From contig VZRZ01006844.1 of assembly GCA_013398175.1 (NCBI GenBank), forward strand, positions 462,332-526,331: a stretch of DNA of 64,000 bases. Direction: 5' to 3'. Origin of the DNA: Climacteris rufus. Lineage: Eukaryota > Chordata > Aves > Passeriformes > Climacteridae. The position numbers were made by a program, and so were the translations under genes. The notes beneath the pieces were generated by a model. That model did no database searches and was not told where the DNA came from. It worked only from the letters and a program-made list of their open reading frames with translations. Shown one piece after another: positions 13,501 through 27,163 of this stretch (positions are counted from its first letter, which is position 1; each line of letters opens with the position of its first letter).

Positions 13501-16500
13501 TTAAAAATGCCTAAAAGGAGTCAAGACATTATGGAGATGAAGCACTGCTGACCCTGTACTACCTGCAATGACCAAGCATTTCTGTAATGGGATTACTTTT
13601 CACATTAAGTTGAGTGAATTACAGCAGGTTTTGTTTGAAGTGTTTGCTCTAGCAGTGGCATGAATGAAGTCTAGGGTTTTAAAAGTATTGCAAGTGTTCT
13701 GTAGTCATGGCTCCTTTGCAATCAGTTGCAGTTCAGCACTTACTAAGAAACATAATTTCTTTTTTAAGGGGAATGTTATGATAGAAACATGTCTTAATAG
13801 ATTACAGTGAGTGAAGGAAATGTTTTTGGAAGGAAGACATGAAAGGAGGGAGTAAAGATGACATGTTTATGGTATAGTGCACAATGCCTCAGATCTAATT
13901 TTATTTCATGCCTTTAATATTAATTGTTAATGCTGGTGTTAAGCCAAAGTAATAGTTTAATAATAACCTTAAAACCCTAAGGTTGTTCTATTGAGTGGAA
14001 GACATTAAAGAGACATTGAAGGAAATCTTCTCATTGGAGTTTGACAACCTGATAGCAGAATAAAATTTGTATAAAAGGCCAGGACTAAATGAATGCATTA
14101 GATTTCAGAGTACTTTTAACCTCAGAACCAACATGTATTCAAATACTATTTCTTTTCTTCTGGCAAAGAAAGTGCTGTGAAGCTTTTGGCAAGTTATTAA
14201 ACATCTGAGCCTTAATTTTCCATGTGAGGGAGGAGGAAATTATTATCTATCTCAGTGGATTTTGAAGATAGATTTCTTAGCACATCTTGAAGATATGCAG
14301 ATGTTACAGTATTAGGGAGGACGACCTTGAAAATACAAAGATGAAGTCAGACAAAAGCTATTCAGTATTGCTTGCTTTCCTTTGCTCCCATAGCACAAAG
14401 AAGTTTTATCCTTTCTAATGTGTTTTTTGGATTGGTGTGGTTTTTTTAGCCTTTTGGTCAAAAACAATGAAACGAACCTTTGCCAAGACTAAAGTTTGGC
14501 ACCTCCTTGTGAGAGTGCTTTATTTCAGGTGTTTTAAATGAAGAACCTTCATGAAACGGTCTAAGGAAAATCCCTTTTCCTACTAGAAAATAGCTAACTA
14601 GGTTCTGCTCTGAAGATGCTTTATGATGGTAAAATGACATTTTGCAGTGCAAATTAACAGATAACTGTGCACCACCCTACCTTTCCCTAATTTCTGTGAT
14701 AAGTAAAAGGAAGCAGTTGTAATTGTTTAGTTTAAGAACAAGGAGTGTAGTCACAAGTTTTTTCATATTAGTATGGTAGTTGGACTTGTGCTAATCTTAC
14801 ATTAACATCTGGGTTAGTTCAGAAAGGATTTATGTGAATCAAAGTATGCCAGTTATATGTAATATGTGATTCAGGGAATGCTTGTAGCATTTATGTGTTG
14901 ATTTTGGGGTTTTTTTGGCTGTTGTTTTTTGGAGGTTGGCTTTTTTTTTGTGGTGGTCTTTTTTTTTTTTCACACTATATGTGTATTAATTCTTCTGTTA
15001 TGTGTATCTTCATGGATTGACCTTTGCTAAAGGAAGACCCAGGTTTGTGGGTTTTTAACTTTATGCTTAAATGGTAAAGTGTTTTTTTTTTATTCTGTGT
15101 GGTTTTTACTTGCATGTTTCGAAATCTGCTGCTGGGTTCATTGTTCAGTACTAATATACAGGCTTCATAGTGCATCATATGGAAATGGGTTCGTACCTTT
15201 AATTGGTATTCATTTTTATTATTTTGACTTGAGATTTTGGTTAAAGAACAGCTGTTTGGTTAGGGCAGGCTTAATGTTGTTTATATTACCTAGGTTTGAA
15301 ATGAAAAGCAGCAATTAAAAAATGTAAATGAATATTTCTCAAAAGTGACCCCAGGGATGCACTTGTTTTATGTTCTTTGCTATTGTTTATGCCATATTAT
15401 GCAGTTTAATATTCCATGATAGCTTGCCCCCTGCCTTCTCAAAACTTGAGCTTTAGGGGAGTGCAGTTGGCAGAGTCAGAATAGAGGCTTAAGTGCTAAT
15501 TTAGCCCAAACAAATCCCAAATCCAAGCCCCTTGAAGTTTGAGATCATATCAAGCAATGCACCAACTTGGAAACTCATGTTTCCCAAAGTTGCACACAGG
15601 TTGGTACATGCTCTCACTTAGTAAATTCTCCCTGTCTAGTGAAAGACCATCTCTTACTTCTTCATTTGCATTGAAATGGCCTGGGAAATGGCAGTGCTCT
15701 GGCCTGGCATGGTTCTTGGAATGATGTGTCTGCAAAGGCTGTTTCATTTGTCTTATGATAAGACATCTGCTACTATCAGGGAAGAATAAGGATAAGGAAA
15801 GGATAGTCTAACTATTCAGGTATAGGACAAGAATTAATATCTCTGTAATTACTACTGACAGTCTTTGCTGGTAATCATCATGCTCAGCAGTCCTTGGTGA
15901 GCCAAAATTATTAAACTATACTTTTCAAAGATAGATTTGAATTGCTTGACCACTAATTGCCAGGTGTTTTTTTAAAAATACACTGTCAATGAGTAGGCCT
16001 ATCAAAAAATGGAGTCATTTTTGTTTCAGCGCTTGTTTGAAGCAGAAATACATCAGCCTAGAAATGAGTATATTGGGGATGAGATGGAGGGCACTCTTTA
16101 TTCTTTATGATGAAAAAAAATCGAATTATTCTGCTTCCTTTCTCTCCACATTCATGGAGGAGTACAGGTGCATCCCAGAATCCATGTTAAGGCAGACAGA
16201 ACTATTCTTCTCCTTACTTGATAGCAGGTGCATTCTGCAAGCCAGACTGTTTGCAGCATCACTTTGCAGAAGCCAGTTTTCAATAAAGTTAAGCAGGTGT
16301 AGGAATGATCAGTAATTTTAGAAATTACACATCCTCATTGTCTCAAACACTTGAAGTGCGGCAAGGCCTAGCCTTTATTCCCAAACAGATTTTTCTTCTG
16401 CTTTTGTCATTTTATCCTGCTTTTGCTGAGATTGGCATACTGAAAATACTCCTAATTAATGCATATTAGAGACTTATTAAAGCATAACTAAAATTTTCTA

Positions 16501-18469
16501 GGATTTCATATTGTAGAAGCACAGTGCAATTCATTGCAGCACCTGTGCTAACATACCTGTGCATGTACTAAAGAAGGGACTTCCATCTGGAAAGGGACAG
16601 AGTCAGACTGCGTCTACGACGTATCCTCAGGATTCAGGGGATGACCTGCGGTGCCTGGAGAATTTGAGGGCAAGGATGCTGTTTTTCCCCTGAGTATATT
16701 CAGTGCTTCTGATATATGTAGAAAAGGAAGCCTAATAAGGAATTTGGAGGATTCAGGAAGATGCTGGAGAAGCACATTGGTTTGTATGGGTATGTATGGA
16801 GGGTAAAAGCATAAGAGTGGGTATGGAGGACTGGGAGCAAAGGCAGTATCAGAAGCAGTTTTTAGGGAGAATGGGCAAGAGTTTATGACTGTGGGGGAAG
16901 ATGATCTCTAATATTTGTAGGTCCTTTTGGGAATTCAGATCTTTCTTTCACAGTCTCACCATTCTGTTTCAGCAAATAGGTGTGAAACTCACTGATATGC
17001 AAAACTTACACACAGCTGATCCATTTTGTGATGGAATCTGTTACTACTGTCACTGTTTAAACTTAAGGACAGAAGCCTGTGATCTAGTCTTCCTGGTAGC
17101 AATATAGCTATACATCAGTCTGGATGAGAGAGATCTGTATCATCAGGTATGTTAGAGAAAGGAGCAATGTTACATACAATAGATTTGAACCAAAATGCCC
17201 TGTTAAAAAGAACAGCCAGCCTTTTGTGTGTTTATCTCTCAACATACTGGTTGCACTGAGGTTAATGAGACTCCCCAGGAATGTAAACACTTCCAGTATA
17301 AGTGTAGTGTATGAGATGTGTATTTTTATTGTAACATTTCAAATAGAGATTGTTTATTTTGGAAGTGACAGATCTGTGCTTGGCATGTGATATTCAAAGA
17401 CAGTCATAAGATACTTTAAAGCGATCTTTTGTGTATGTTTTTTTTAATATCACCGTGGCTTCAGTGGAATCTGTGTTTGAATTCTTCTTGTCTGAATTTT
17501 TATTGCCATAGTAATTGTTTCTGTTAGTACTGACTTTTTACATTGTAAATTATTTTCACAAACTTTTCTGAGGACAGAAAGATATTCTATTAGATATATA
17601 AGCCCTCAATATTATAAGATGTAAAAGCATTTTAGGATTTTTTTCAGGCATTTTTGTTAAAAATTTGTCAGACAGCAGCTATAATTTTATGCTGAAGTAT
17701 CTCACACATAAAGGCTCTCTGTTGGGAATCATATCTCAAAGAGGTGTTCTGCAGCATTTACATTTCTGAGGCCTTCAAACCTTTCCTCAGTTAAACTTTA
17801 GATTGCAGCTTGTCCTTGAAACACTCTAGGGGAATCATAATTTATATATTTTGATGCTTCTGTTCTAGACCTCTTTTTCCACTTACAATTCATCATTAAA
17901 TGCAGTTTTGGTTTTTATGGTAAAACTTTCATTTTGCTCCCGATGCTGTAAGGGGTTTTTAAAAACAAAAAACTTGCTTCTCTGTCTATAAAGTGTCTAG
18001 TAGAGTGGAGACCTATTTTAGTGACTACGCTGCTAGGGCAATGCTAAACTTATTTTAAGTATCAGTTAAGAAGACGTTTACTAATTGGAAGAACAACAGA
18101 ATAATCAAGTATCGGTGACTCTGCTTCATACAAGAAGTTGTGTTCACTGCTGCATAATGTTGTCCATGAACTGTACAGCTCATGTTGTCTCATTTTTTGA
18201 GAATTTATTGTTCTTTTCTAGGAAAGAAGGTAAGATTTCTCTTAAGAAAATATCTGAAACAATACATTATCATTTTAACTGCATGTAGATGGTCATGGGA
18301 CATCTTAGATTGTGAGAGTTATTGCTTTAAGGGGTTTTGACTTTGTTTTACGGTACAGTAAGAATTCTTTTCATAGTAATCTTCTGCTAAATCAGTCAGA
18401 AAGTAAATATAGTACCAGGTTGTTTTTTTTTTTTTCCCACAGAAGATTTTCCAAGTGGGTTTAGTGTGT
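7570..18469. other. Unique intronic sequence
   Basis: AT-rich sequence with no supported gene. It holds a short 13-bp minisatellite (9115-9153), T-rich tracts around 14937-14970 and 15079-15090, and two GC-richer patches without recognised content (about 10790-10940 and 13195-13390). None of the short open frames carries a domain I can name. A pure T13 tract sits at 18423-18435, just before the next CR1. Confidence 0.55.
9115..9153 (+). repeat. 13-bp minisatellite, three copies
   Basis: Three adjacent 13-bp units of agatataacactc occur at 9115-9127, 9128-9140 and 9141-9153. The second differs only in its last base and the third by one A-to-G change. Confidence 0.9.
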
Positions 18470-20014
18470 CCACGAGGGCAAGAGAGACCTGGTGGACTCT
18501 ATACCAAAGCTGCTTATGATCATCTTTGAAAGGTCATGATAGTCAGTCCAGGAGACTGGATGAAAGCAAACGTCATCCAGACCTTTGGACAAGGCAACAA
18601 GGAGAATGCAGGGAACTACCAGCCAGTCAGCCTTACCTCTGTGCCTGGAAAGGCGATGGAGCCCCTCATTTTAGAGGTCATCTCTATCCACATAGATGAC
18701 AAGAAGGGGATCTAGATGGTTATCTTGTCCTTCTGACAAGAAGGAGTAGTCTGCATGGATTCACTAAAAGTAAATCATGCTTGACCAATATGATTGCTTT
18801 CTATGATGAAACAACTACCTGGATGGATGAGGGAAGAGCAGTGAATATTTTTTACCTCAGCTTCATCAAGGCTTTCAACACTGTCTCTGGCAACATCCTC
18901 ATAGCGAACTCAGGAAGTGTGCACTTAGTGAGTGGATGGTGAGGTGGATTGAGAGCTGGCTGATCAGCAGATTCCAGAGGGTTGTAGTCAATGGCACAGA
19001 ATCTAGTTGGAGGTCTGTCACTAGTGGTGTTCCCAAGGTTCACCAGTGGGCCCAGAATTGTTTAACTTGTTCATCAGTGGCTTGGATAAAGGGTCAGACG
19101 CCTCCTCAGCAAGTTCTATGACAACACAAACCTGGGAGGAGTGAATGATACCCCAGAGGGCTCTGCAGCCCTTCAGAAGAACCTTGACAGGCTGGAGAGA
19201 TGGGCAATGAGGAACTGTCTGAAATTCAGCAAACACAAATGCAGGGTCCTGCACCTGGGGCGGAATAACCCCAGGCACCAGTACAGGCTGAGGACTGAAC
19301 TGCTGGAAAGCAGCTCTGAGGAGAAGGTCCTGGGACCCCTGGTGGACAACAAGCTGTCCATGAGCCATCATTGCCCCAGTGGCCAAGGAGGCCAATGGTA
19401 TCTTGGGAGGTGGTCGGAGGAGCATTGCCAGCAGATCAAGGGAGGTGGTCCTGCCCCTCTGCTCAGCCCTGGTGAGGCCACATCTGGAGTGCTGTGTCCA
19501 TTTCTGGGCTCCTCAGTACAAGAGACATGGAGCTCCTGGAGCAGGTCCAGCAGAGGGCTACAAAGATGTTTAAGGGACAGGAGCATCTCTCTTACGAGGA
19601 AAGGCTGAGGGAACTGGGCCTGTTCAGCCTTGAGAAGAGACAACTGAGAGGACACCTCACCAATGTCTGTCAGCATCTGAAGGGAGGGTGTCAAGAGGAA
19701 GGACCAGGCTCTTCTTGGTGGTGCCAAGCAATAGGACAAGAGGCAATGAACAGAAGCTGATGCACAGGGGATTCTAACAGAATATGAGGCTGAACTTCTT
19801 TACTGTGCAGGTGACCATGCACTGGAACAGATTGTCAGTTGACTCCACAACTCCACAGGCTGTGGAGTCTCCCTCACTAGAGATGTCAAAAAACTGTCTG
19901 GAAGCAGTCCTGTGCCATGTGCTCTAGGATGACCCTGCTTGAGCAGGGAGGATGGACCAAATGACACACTGTGATCCCTTCCAAACGGAACCATTCTGTG
20001 GCTCCCTGATTCTG
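18470..20014 (+). mobile_element. CR1 LINE, sense, 5'-truncated (about 1.5 kb, largest copy)
   Basis: This copy runs from the RT region to the 3' tail on the plus strand. CR1 blocks are recognisable in order: GDWMKANV-like and NYQPVSLTSVPGK sequences near 18550-18650; SLHGFTKSKSCLTN near 18750-18790; RVVVNGTESSWRSVTSGVP near 18975-19035; LERWAMRNCLKFSKHKC near 19190-19240; and SYEERLRELGLFSLEKRQLRG near 19590-19650. The FADD catalytic box is altered to FYDN near 19110-19125. Several frameshifts break the ORF, for example around 19320-19400. The end shows attctgtggctccctgattctg, the CR1 3' terminus. It is old and inactive. The 5' boundary is approximate. Confidence 0.93.
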
Positions 20015-22199
20015 TCTTGTCAGAGTTTCAAAGAAAGAAATGCCTGAGTAACCATGCTTCAGGAGAGATCCATTGCTCTGTATATGCAGACTTCAGATAC
20101 CTTCTGGAGCGGCCAAATCAGAAACAGTGAAGTTATAAAGCAATGTCTGGTGGTTTTGATATATGATGACTAACTTGTGCAAGTATTTTTTTCTCTTGGT
20201 GTTCAGAAGCACACCACTCTCACTTCCCAGTACTACAGAAAGCTCTCATGAAAAATGAAATGTTCGGTATTTTGTGGACTTACTAATTTGAAACATTGTG
20301 TTGTAAATCCTATGGTGATGCTATAAGTGGAAGATGTCCACTCACAACCTTCAACCTGTCACTTCTATGGAATCATTCATGTGTTTTGTCATAGACCTTA
20401 ATTTTTCTCTTTCTTCATGTAATAGGGTTTTTCAAGTTGATACATGAGAGACAGATATAAGCTAGATAAATTAATCAATATATTTTTTCCATGTCATTTA
20501 ACCAAAGGAAGTTTCATTTGACTTTGAATTTGTTAAGGCTGAAACAGCATGTTTCTTTTAAAACTTCCTTTCAAGAGATTAATGAAAATCTGAAACAAGG
20601 TAAGGAAAGTTCTTTTCCCACTCTGAAATTGGTATTTTGCCCTTTTAAAATTGTTGAAACTTTGGAGTCTTCTTGATTTTCTTTGTAGGTCACATGTTTG
20701 CTCTCAAATAAATCTCTTGATGTGTAAATCTTTTCTAGCCCTTTGTAGTCACTGTGCTCCATCACGTGAAAATCCACGTTCTTCTACTTATTAAGATGGT
20801 AGGACAATAGGTAGTCTGTTTTAGAACACTCTGTAATGTGGTTCAGCCCTAGAAATACGGAAAGAGATGGCCTGAGAAGCTAAAAAACCGCTTAGGTGAA
20901 ATACTCTGTGAGGATGGGTGCTCTGTGAACATTTAAACTGCAGTAGCTGTGCTACCACTAACTATATTTCATAGAGGTATTTTTAATAGTATATAGAAGA
21001 GCCTTTTTTCTCTTGTCCTTTCTGAAGTTTTTTATCTTCAGCAGCTCACTCCTCCTGAGATGCTTTCTATTTTCTCAACTAAGAGGTCCTGGGAAAATAG
21101 ATAAGCTGCTCAACATGCATTAAGGCTTTATCAACTTCTGGGCTGAAGTGCCCTTCAGTGAGAATGCCCAGGTGAATGCAACCCTCTTGTCTGAATTACT
21201 GAGATAAAAGTGGACAAGAAAGCAGTCTGTAAGGGGGTAGTGACCCAGATGGTAAAGGGTTTTATAGATCAAAACCAACTCTTTGTATTAAGGATAAATA
21301 TTAGTATAATACCTGCACTTCTGGTGCTTGTTTCTTGTGAGTACTTGACTCAACATTGTGTCAGTTTGAACTTTGACATGCCTTTTTGCTGATCATCATT
21401 ATATGCCAATTTAATTAGTAAAGAACAAAGGTATGGGTGACTGCACTGAAACACTTGTCCATTAAGTAGTGCAGCCTTCTAGACAAATAGAGCTGGAAAG
21501 AGGGGACATGACTCTCACAACTGCTTCTCATATTTTAACATGAGAACCAACAATATTTTAAAGCAGGTGTTACTTGAGTGTTTCTATTTAGTTTGTTAGC
21601 CACTTGTTTAATCTCATATCATGCCACCATCTAACCTAGTGTTTTGCTACCATCAGATTTTCCAGTCATCGTGATTTATGTGATGGCTATACATTTGTCA
21701 CCATGTCACGCTGTGTACGCCATGCAGAACTGGTAAAATACCCATTTTTGAGGCTTAGAGGGGAATGGCAACTAACCCTCCAGGTAGGAGACTAAAGCCA
21801 TGGAAGAGGGATGAAAAATTTATGCATTAAAAAAAGCTATTTAGTTGGACTGCCAAAAGTTGCCCAAGGATTTGGCAGTAGAGACTATTTGGATGATAAA
21901 ATGACAATGATATTTCATGATGATATATATGAACCAATGCATATGAAGAACATAACTGCAGCTGTGTGTAATGGTGAGTCTAAACAAATGATGCTATTCT
22001 GGATAAGAATTGTAGGGTCTTTGGATAACAGTTTTAGATAGTGACTAGGTGTTTAGCAGTACTCTAAAAAAAGAAGTAAACCTTCAGAAACAAATAGGAA
22101 AAGAAAGGAGAACAAAACCATCGTTGCCATCACGTTATTGCAGAAATACTGTTTTTATAAATATATTAAATATTAAGCCTCATAAAACAGGAATGACAC
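20015..22199. other. Unique intronic sequence
   Basis: AT-rich sequence between two CR1 copies. The open frames are short and have no recognisable domain. No repeat array or RNA gene was seen. Confidence 0.55.
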
Positions 22200-22665
22200 A
22201 GTCCATGTCCTTCCTGTGCTGGGGACCTCAGAGCTCGATGCAGCACTCCAGGTGGGATCTCAGCAGAGCAGACCAGAGCAGAATCCTCTCCCTGCTGCCC
22301 ACACTGCTTTTGGTGTAGCCCAGGACATGTTTGGCTTTCTGGGCTGCAAGGACACATGTCTGGGTCATGTCCAGCCTCTCATTCGCCAGAACTCCTAAGT
22401 CCTTCTCCTTAGGGCTTCTCTCAATCCCTTCATCCCCAGCCCAGGTGCATTCCCAGCACTTGGTCTTGTTAAACTGCATGAGATTCCTGTGGGCCCTCTT
22501 CTCAAACTTGTCCAGGTCCCTCTGGATGGCATCCCATCCTTCAGGTGTGTGAACAGCACCTCTCAGCTTGCTATCATCAGCAAATTTGCTGAGGGTACAC
22601 TTGACCCCTTCATCTGTGTCATTAGTGAAGATACTAAATAACACTGGTCCCAATACAGACCCAAA
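22200..22665 (-). mobile_element. CR1 LINE internal fragment, antisense, with intact FADD motif
   Basis: The minus strand translates as one uninterrupted frame through CR1 RT core sequence. It starts GSVLGPVLFSIF, then LSKFADDSKL (the YxDD-type catalytic box in its CR1 FADD form), then KEKDLGVLANERLDMTQ, and ends SALLRSHLECC. The 3' untranslated tail is missing, so the copy is cut at both ends. It is unusual among the copies here in keeping about 145 codons open. Wording such as cagcactccaggtgggatct places it in a CR1 group distinct from the 18.5 kb copy. Boundaries are good to about 10 bp. Confidence 0.9.
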
Positions 22666-25600
22666 ATCAAAGCCTTTCATGTGATTATCTCAAAGTGAAA
22701 ATAAAGGGAGGCTAAAATCCAGTGCTTTCAAAGAAGACAAGAATTTCAGTGGATGACAAATTTAAACTTAAGAAGGAGATAAAGGTGAACTCATTGTTTT
22801 GTGTTAAGTTTTAATTCATTTATAGAAAGCTTTCTTCTCCTGGATGGACTTTGAAATAGGATATCGCTGATCTTTGTCCCTGTATGAGATCAGCTGTAGC
22901 AATATATGTAACTCAAAGATGAAACATTTTCAGGGATTAATCCCTGGGATTTTTACTGGTAGATATTAAAATGCTATTTTAATTTCTTTATAACTCTCTC
23001 TAAAGAAAAACTTCGTAAACTCTGTCTCTAGTAGTCATGATTAAGATTTGTGTCATAGAAATATTACTATTCTTTCCTGATTAGCTTTTTTAATTTATTG
23101 TCTTTTGGATTGCAAATATGACTGTTGTCAGCTACATGGTTTTTCATATGTGTGTGTGTCATAGTAGACAGGTTATTTTAATTAAAGCTACTCCATTAAG
23201 TAAACTTGCTGATTGTTATCATCTTCCAATCACAGAGCATTCATTTGAATTTTACACTGTGAGTTCTCTGTGGTGTTTTTGAACAGTTTTTGACTGAGAT
23301 GTTGATTTAAATGTCTTTTTCTTCTAAGTGTTCTAGGTTGTGGTGCTTTTTACACAATGTATTAGTAATATTAAAGCTGAGATTATGTATATATACAGGT
23401 ACATCATAAGTCATCGGAATATTTAGCCTAGAATTTTATTTATATGTTGCAAACATACCTTCATTTCAGTAGTGAAATGTTACTAATATTGACAGCACTT
23501 GTACCTCTGTGATTGAATATTATTGATGCTGCTATCAGTTACTGTCTTGCAAGCTGGGGATGAGGAATTTAGGCAAACAAGATGCAGGTTATTTTACCTG
23601 ACACTTGGTACAGGCTTCATATTCTTTCCAAATGGACATTTTTTTCAGTGCAATTTTGATGTGTTATAAAGGGGTGAATGCAGTACTAGCTCAGAATTCT
23701 CTCTGTGTGTAATAGTTGTGATTGTTTTTGCAAGCGTGAGGGAGACACGGATGAGAGAAAACTATTTGTTTTTATATGGCAAGGCATGCCTTAATATTGC
23801 AGGCTAAGGTATGTAGGAGTCCCATTTTGGATCTAGCTAGATGCCCATTGCCAGTGGGAAAGCCCACAGATCTGCTTTCTTAAAAGTAGAATAACTACAA
23901 AATTGCATACTTTGACCAAATTCTACACTTGGTATCTGGGTATATTAACTGCTGATCACACTGCAGTTCCTCTGGCCTTTGCATGTCTTTTCTTTAAGTA
24001 CTTATGCTAATAATCAGAGGTTAACATAATTCTTTAGAATAGTACTTGTACAATACTAAGAGCTTAAAAAAAGGAGAAAAAAGTTAGGCTTGGAAAATAG
24101 TATTTGACTTTCCTAAAAGGAAATCCTAAATCAAGATAAAATATCAAATTTGAGTTCTTATCATAGACACGCTACACCAATATGTTGTACTCTGAATTAT
24201 TTTATTTATATGAGATCTTTGCCACCAAAGCAAGGAATGCAGAAGCATCAATAACAATAAAACTATCTCAGTGCAAATGTGTTAATGTTCACAGGGAGAT
24301 AGATTCCTCTGACAGGAATGTTGGTGTTAGGTTTTCCTATTGCACACAAAGAGAATAATTGCCTAAATTCATTGAATTAGCCTGTTATATGCAAAGACAG
24401 AGTTGAAAATGTATCTGGACCAATTAGAAGGATTTTGTGTAAAATCATTACCCCATATGCTCTATGTTGCTCTTGTTCTCTTTGAGTTTGCAGTTTAAAT
24501 GTTCTTTGTAATGCAAACTGTATATGAAATCAGTCCCTAAACCCACAAAACCTCTTTTTTTGGTCTTAAAAGTTGCAAAAATAATTGGCACAATGTTGCC
24601 TTGCAGTTTGTTTCAGAGAGTGACTTTTCAAGTGAAATTCCACCATACCAGATAATGCGTCTGGTATAGTTCAAATATTGGTATTGCAAAACAAGTTTAA
24701 CAGCATGTTGTACTTGGAATAACTTGTCATGCATTCCATTGTGCAATATTATCCACTTGCCATTTTAAGATAAAAATTATCTTCTTTGCATTGAACATAC
24801 TTGTATCACTGCTGAATTGTTTTATTAAGGTCATGTCTTCTTGTACTCTATGTATTCTAACTCAAACTAAACTCAAACTTCTCAGTTTAGGGAAGGGAGT
24901 CGTATTGTATGGTCACATGTGATAGCAAGGACCTGAACTGGACTTGGAGGTCCCATCCAGCCCTCAGTTTCTGGACACAATTTCTTAAGCATCTTGTTAA
25001 ATAATTTCTTCATGAAATATTGTCAGTGGCTTGTGAAGTGGCTGTCTAGATGTCTAGTTGACTTTCACAAGTGAGTAAATTTTCAAAAGTGTTTCTTTTT
25101 TCCTTGTGTATTCAGTCTGCAGTTGTCAAAATGGAAAGGTTTGTGTTGAGAAGCAGTGGCTCTCCATAGCCATGCAGTTTCTTCTATGAGGAGAAAATGG
25201 GCTCATATGGATGTATGAAACTTTTACTACTTACTGCATTTGGTCATTACTTCTTGGAGAGGTGGGATCCCTTAGCTGCTTTTCTCCCTTGCTTTCTGTC
25301 TCCCCGCCTTTCAGGTGGTTCAATGTAGACCAATGAAAATAGGACATTACCTACAAGTTCATGTTATTAGTGTGTAGTATGACCACAGACAACAGAGATA
25401 ACTACTGGCATTTTTTCACTATGCCATATTAATAAATGATGGTTTTCATTTTTAGTTAATTGACAATCAGAACTGTGACATTGTGTAATCTCTCTGTTTT
25501 AAGTATAGCAATTTTCTATTATCTTGAAAAGCTCCAAAGATGTCTCCTTATTTGTGAACAACTGTTCCCAAGTGCCACAGAGCATTTTGCAGTGTGCCCT

Positions 25601-26384
25601 GAGATGAAAGTGGTGGCAGGACTTAAAGTACCGATAATGTGAAACTTGTATTGGCAGCTGGTGTCCATGCAGAGTTTTAAAATCTAAATCTAACTCCATA
25701 GTTATTTTACTTTCTTTTAAATGATTGTATTGAAACTTTTTATTTAGGTCAGTTACTCTCCCACCCCCTTGAAAAACAAACCAGTCCCATGCTACAGGAG
25801 CCTTTTTGTGGTCCATCAATTCCATTTGTAATTCTAAACAGCCTTTGCCTTCTAGACAGATTTCCCAATCCTCTCTGTGATACCATGGGCAACAGCAGAG
25901 CACATATTTGTGTTCTAGCCAAGTTATGTTCAACCACAGTCCTCAAGTGGGTTTGGGAGTAGGGCAAGGGATGGGTCTAGCACAGGAGGAGGATTGGGAT
26001 AAGAATAGTAGGAGTCACGAAAAAATGCTGGGAAGCTTGCATGAATGAACAAAGACTTTCTAACAAGACTCAAATGTAAAAAGGAATTACATGGAAGGTG
26101 GAATTGGGAATAAGTAATTTGTAAGGAATACAGATACATCTTCCAGACATGCAGATATGCAGTTATGAAAGCCAGAGCCCAACTGCAATTGAATCTGTTG
26201 AGGAATGTCAAAGACAAAGGCAACAAACAGGAAGGGCTTTTGTGCAATAAATGTAGGGTTTTTCTCAATACTATGAAAATAATTAACTTTTAAATATGGG
26301 AGGATTTGGTTTCTGTGAGTTATATGCCATTACAGAGAGGCATGCAGAGAGACACTTAGACAAATGAAGACACCTGCACAACAA
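22666..26384. other. Unique intronic sequence
   Basis: AT-rich sequence. No exon or recognisable repeat was found. Around 24925-24975 a stretch loosely resembles a very old CR1 tail (see rejected items). The longest open frame, antisense 25499-25933, has no recognisable motif. Confidence 0.5.
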
Positions 26385-27163
26385 GCAACTGTATGAAGTT
26401 TAACAGGGGTCAGTGCCAGATTTTGCACCTAGAATGGATCAATCCTGCATGTATGGACAGATGAGAGAACAAGATGTTGGAGAGCAGCACTGTGGAAAGG
26501 GGACCTGGGGATCCTGGTTGATGGCAAATTGAACATGAGTCAGCAGTGCCCTCTCAACCAGGAGGGCCAACCCTGTTCTGGGGAGCATTGGGCACAGCAT
26601 TGCCAGCTGGGCAAGGGAGGGGATTGTCCCACTCTGCTCTTCACTGGGTCAGCCTCACCTTGAATATTATGTGCAGTTTGGGGCACCATGATGTAAGAAG
26701 GATATAAAGGTATTAGAGAATGTCCAAAGGAGGACTACAAAGAGGGTGAACAACGGAGAGGGGAAGCCCTGAATGGCTGAAATCACTTGGTCTGTTCAGC
26801 CTGGAGAAGAGGAGACTGAGGGGACTCGTGCAGTCTAGAGCTTCCTTGTGAGGGGAAGTGGAGGGGCAGGCACTGATCTTTTCACTCTGGTGACTAACGA
26901 TAGGACCCAAGGGAAGGGCATTAAGTGCTGGGGGGGGTTTAGGTTGAGTATTACCCAGAGGTGGTTGGGCACTGGAACAGGCTCCCCAGAGAAGTGATCA
27001 GAGCACATAGCCTGACATTTGTCCAAATGCTTCAAGAAGCATTTGTACAACACTCTCAGACACATGGTGTGATTCTTGGGGATGGTCCTGTGCAGGGGCA
27101 GGACTTGTTCTTCAGTGATTCTTGTGTGTTGCTTCCAACTCAACTTATTCTGTGATTCTCTAA
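26385..27163 (+). mobile_element. CR1 LINE, sense, C-terminal ORF plus 3' tail (about 0.8 kb)
   Basis: Sense-strand CR1 starting within the region after the RT catalytic box (aagtttaacaggggtcagtgcc, near the KFNKAKC block). It continues through the LVDSRLNMSQQC-like and LFSLEKRR-like regions near 26510-26550 and 26790-26820, and through a WNRLPREV block near 26965-26990. It ends in the CR1 3' tail (cttccaactcaacttattctgtgattctc). There are multiple frameshifts. A G8 run lies at about 26930-26937. Confidence 0.92.

Noticed and set aside
19021..19739. Long antisense frames (up to 134 codons) considered as a gene.
   Set aside because: They are complementary-strand shadows of the sense CR1 copy at 18470-20014.
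24925..24975. Stretch resembling an old CR1 tail (ctgaactggacttggaggtc...).
   Set aside because: The similarity is short, and no ATTCTGTG end or neighbouring CR1 body is visible.
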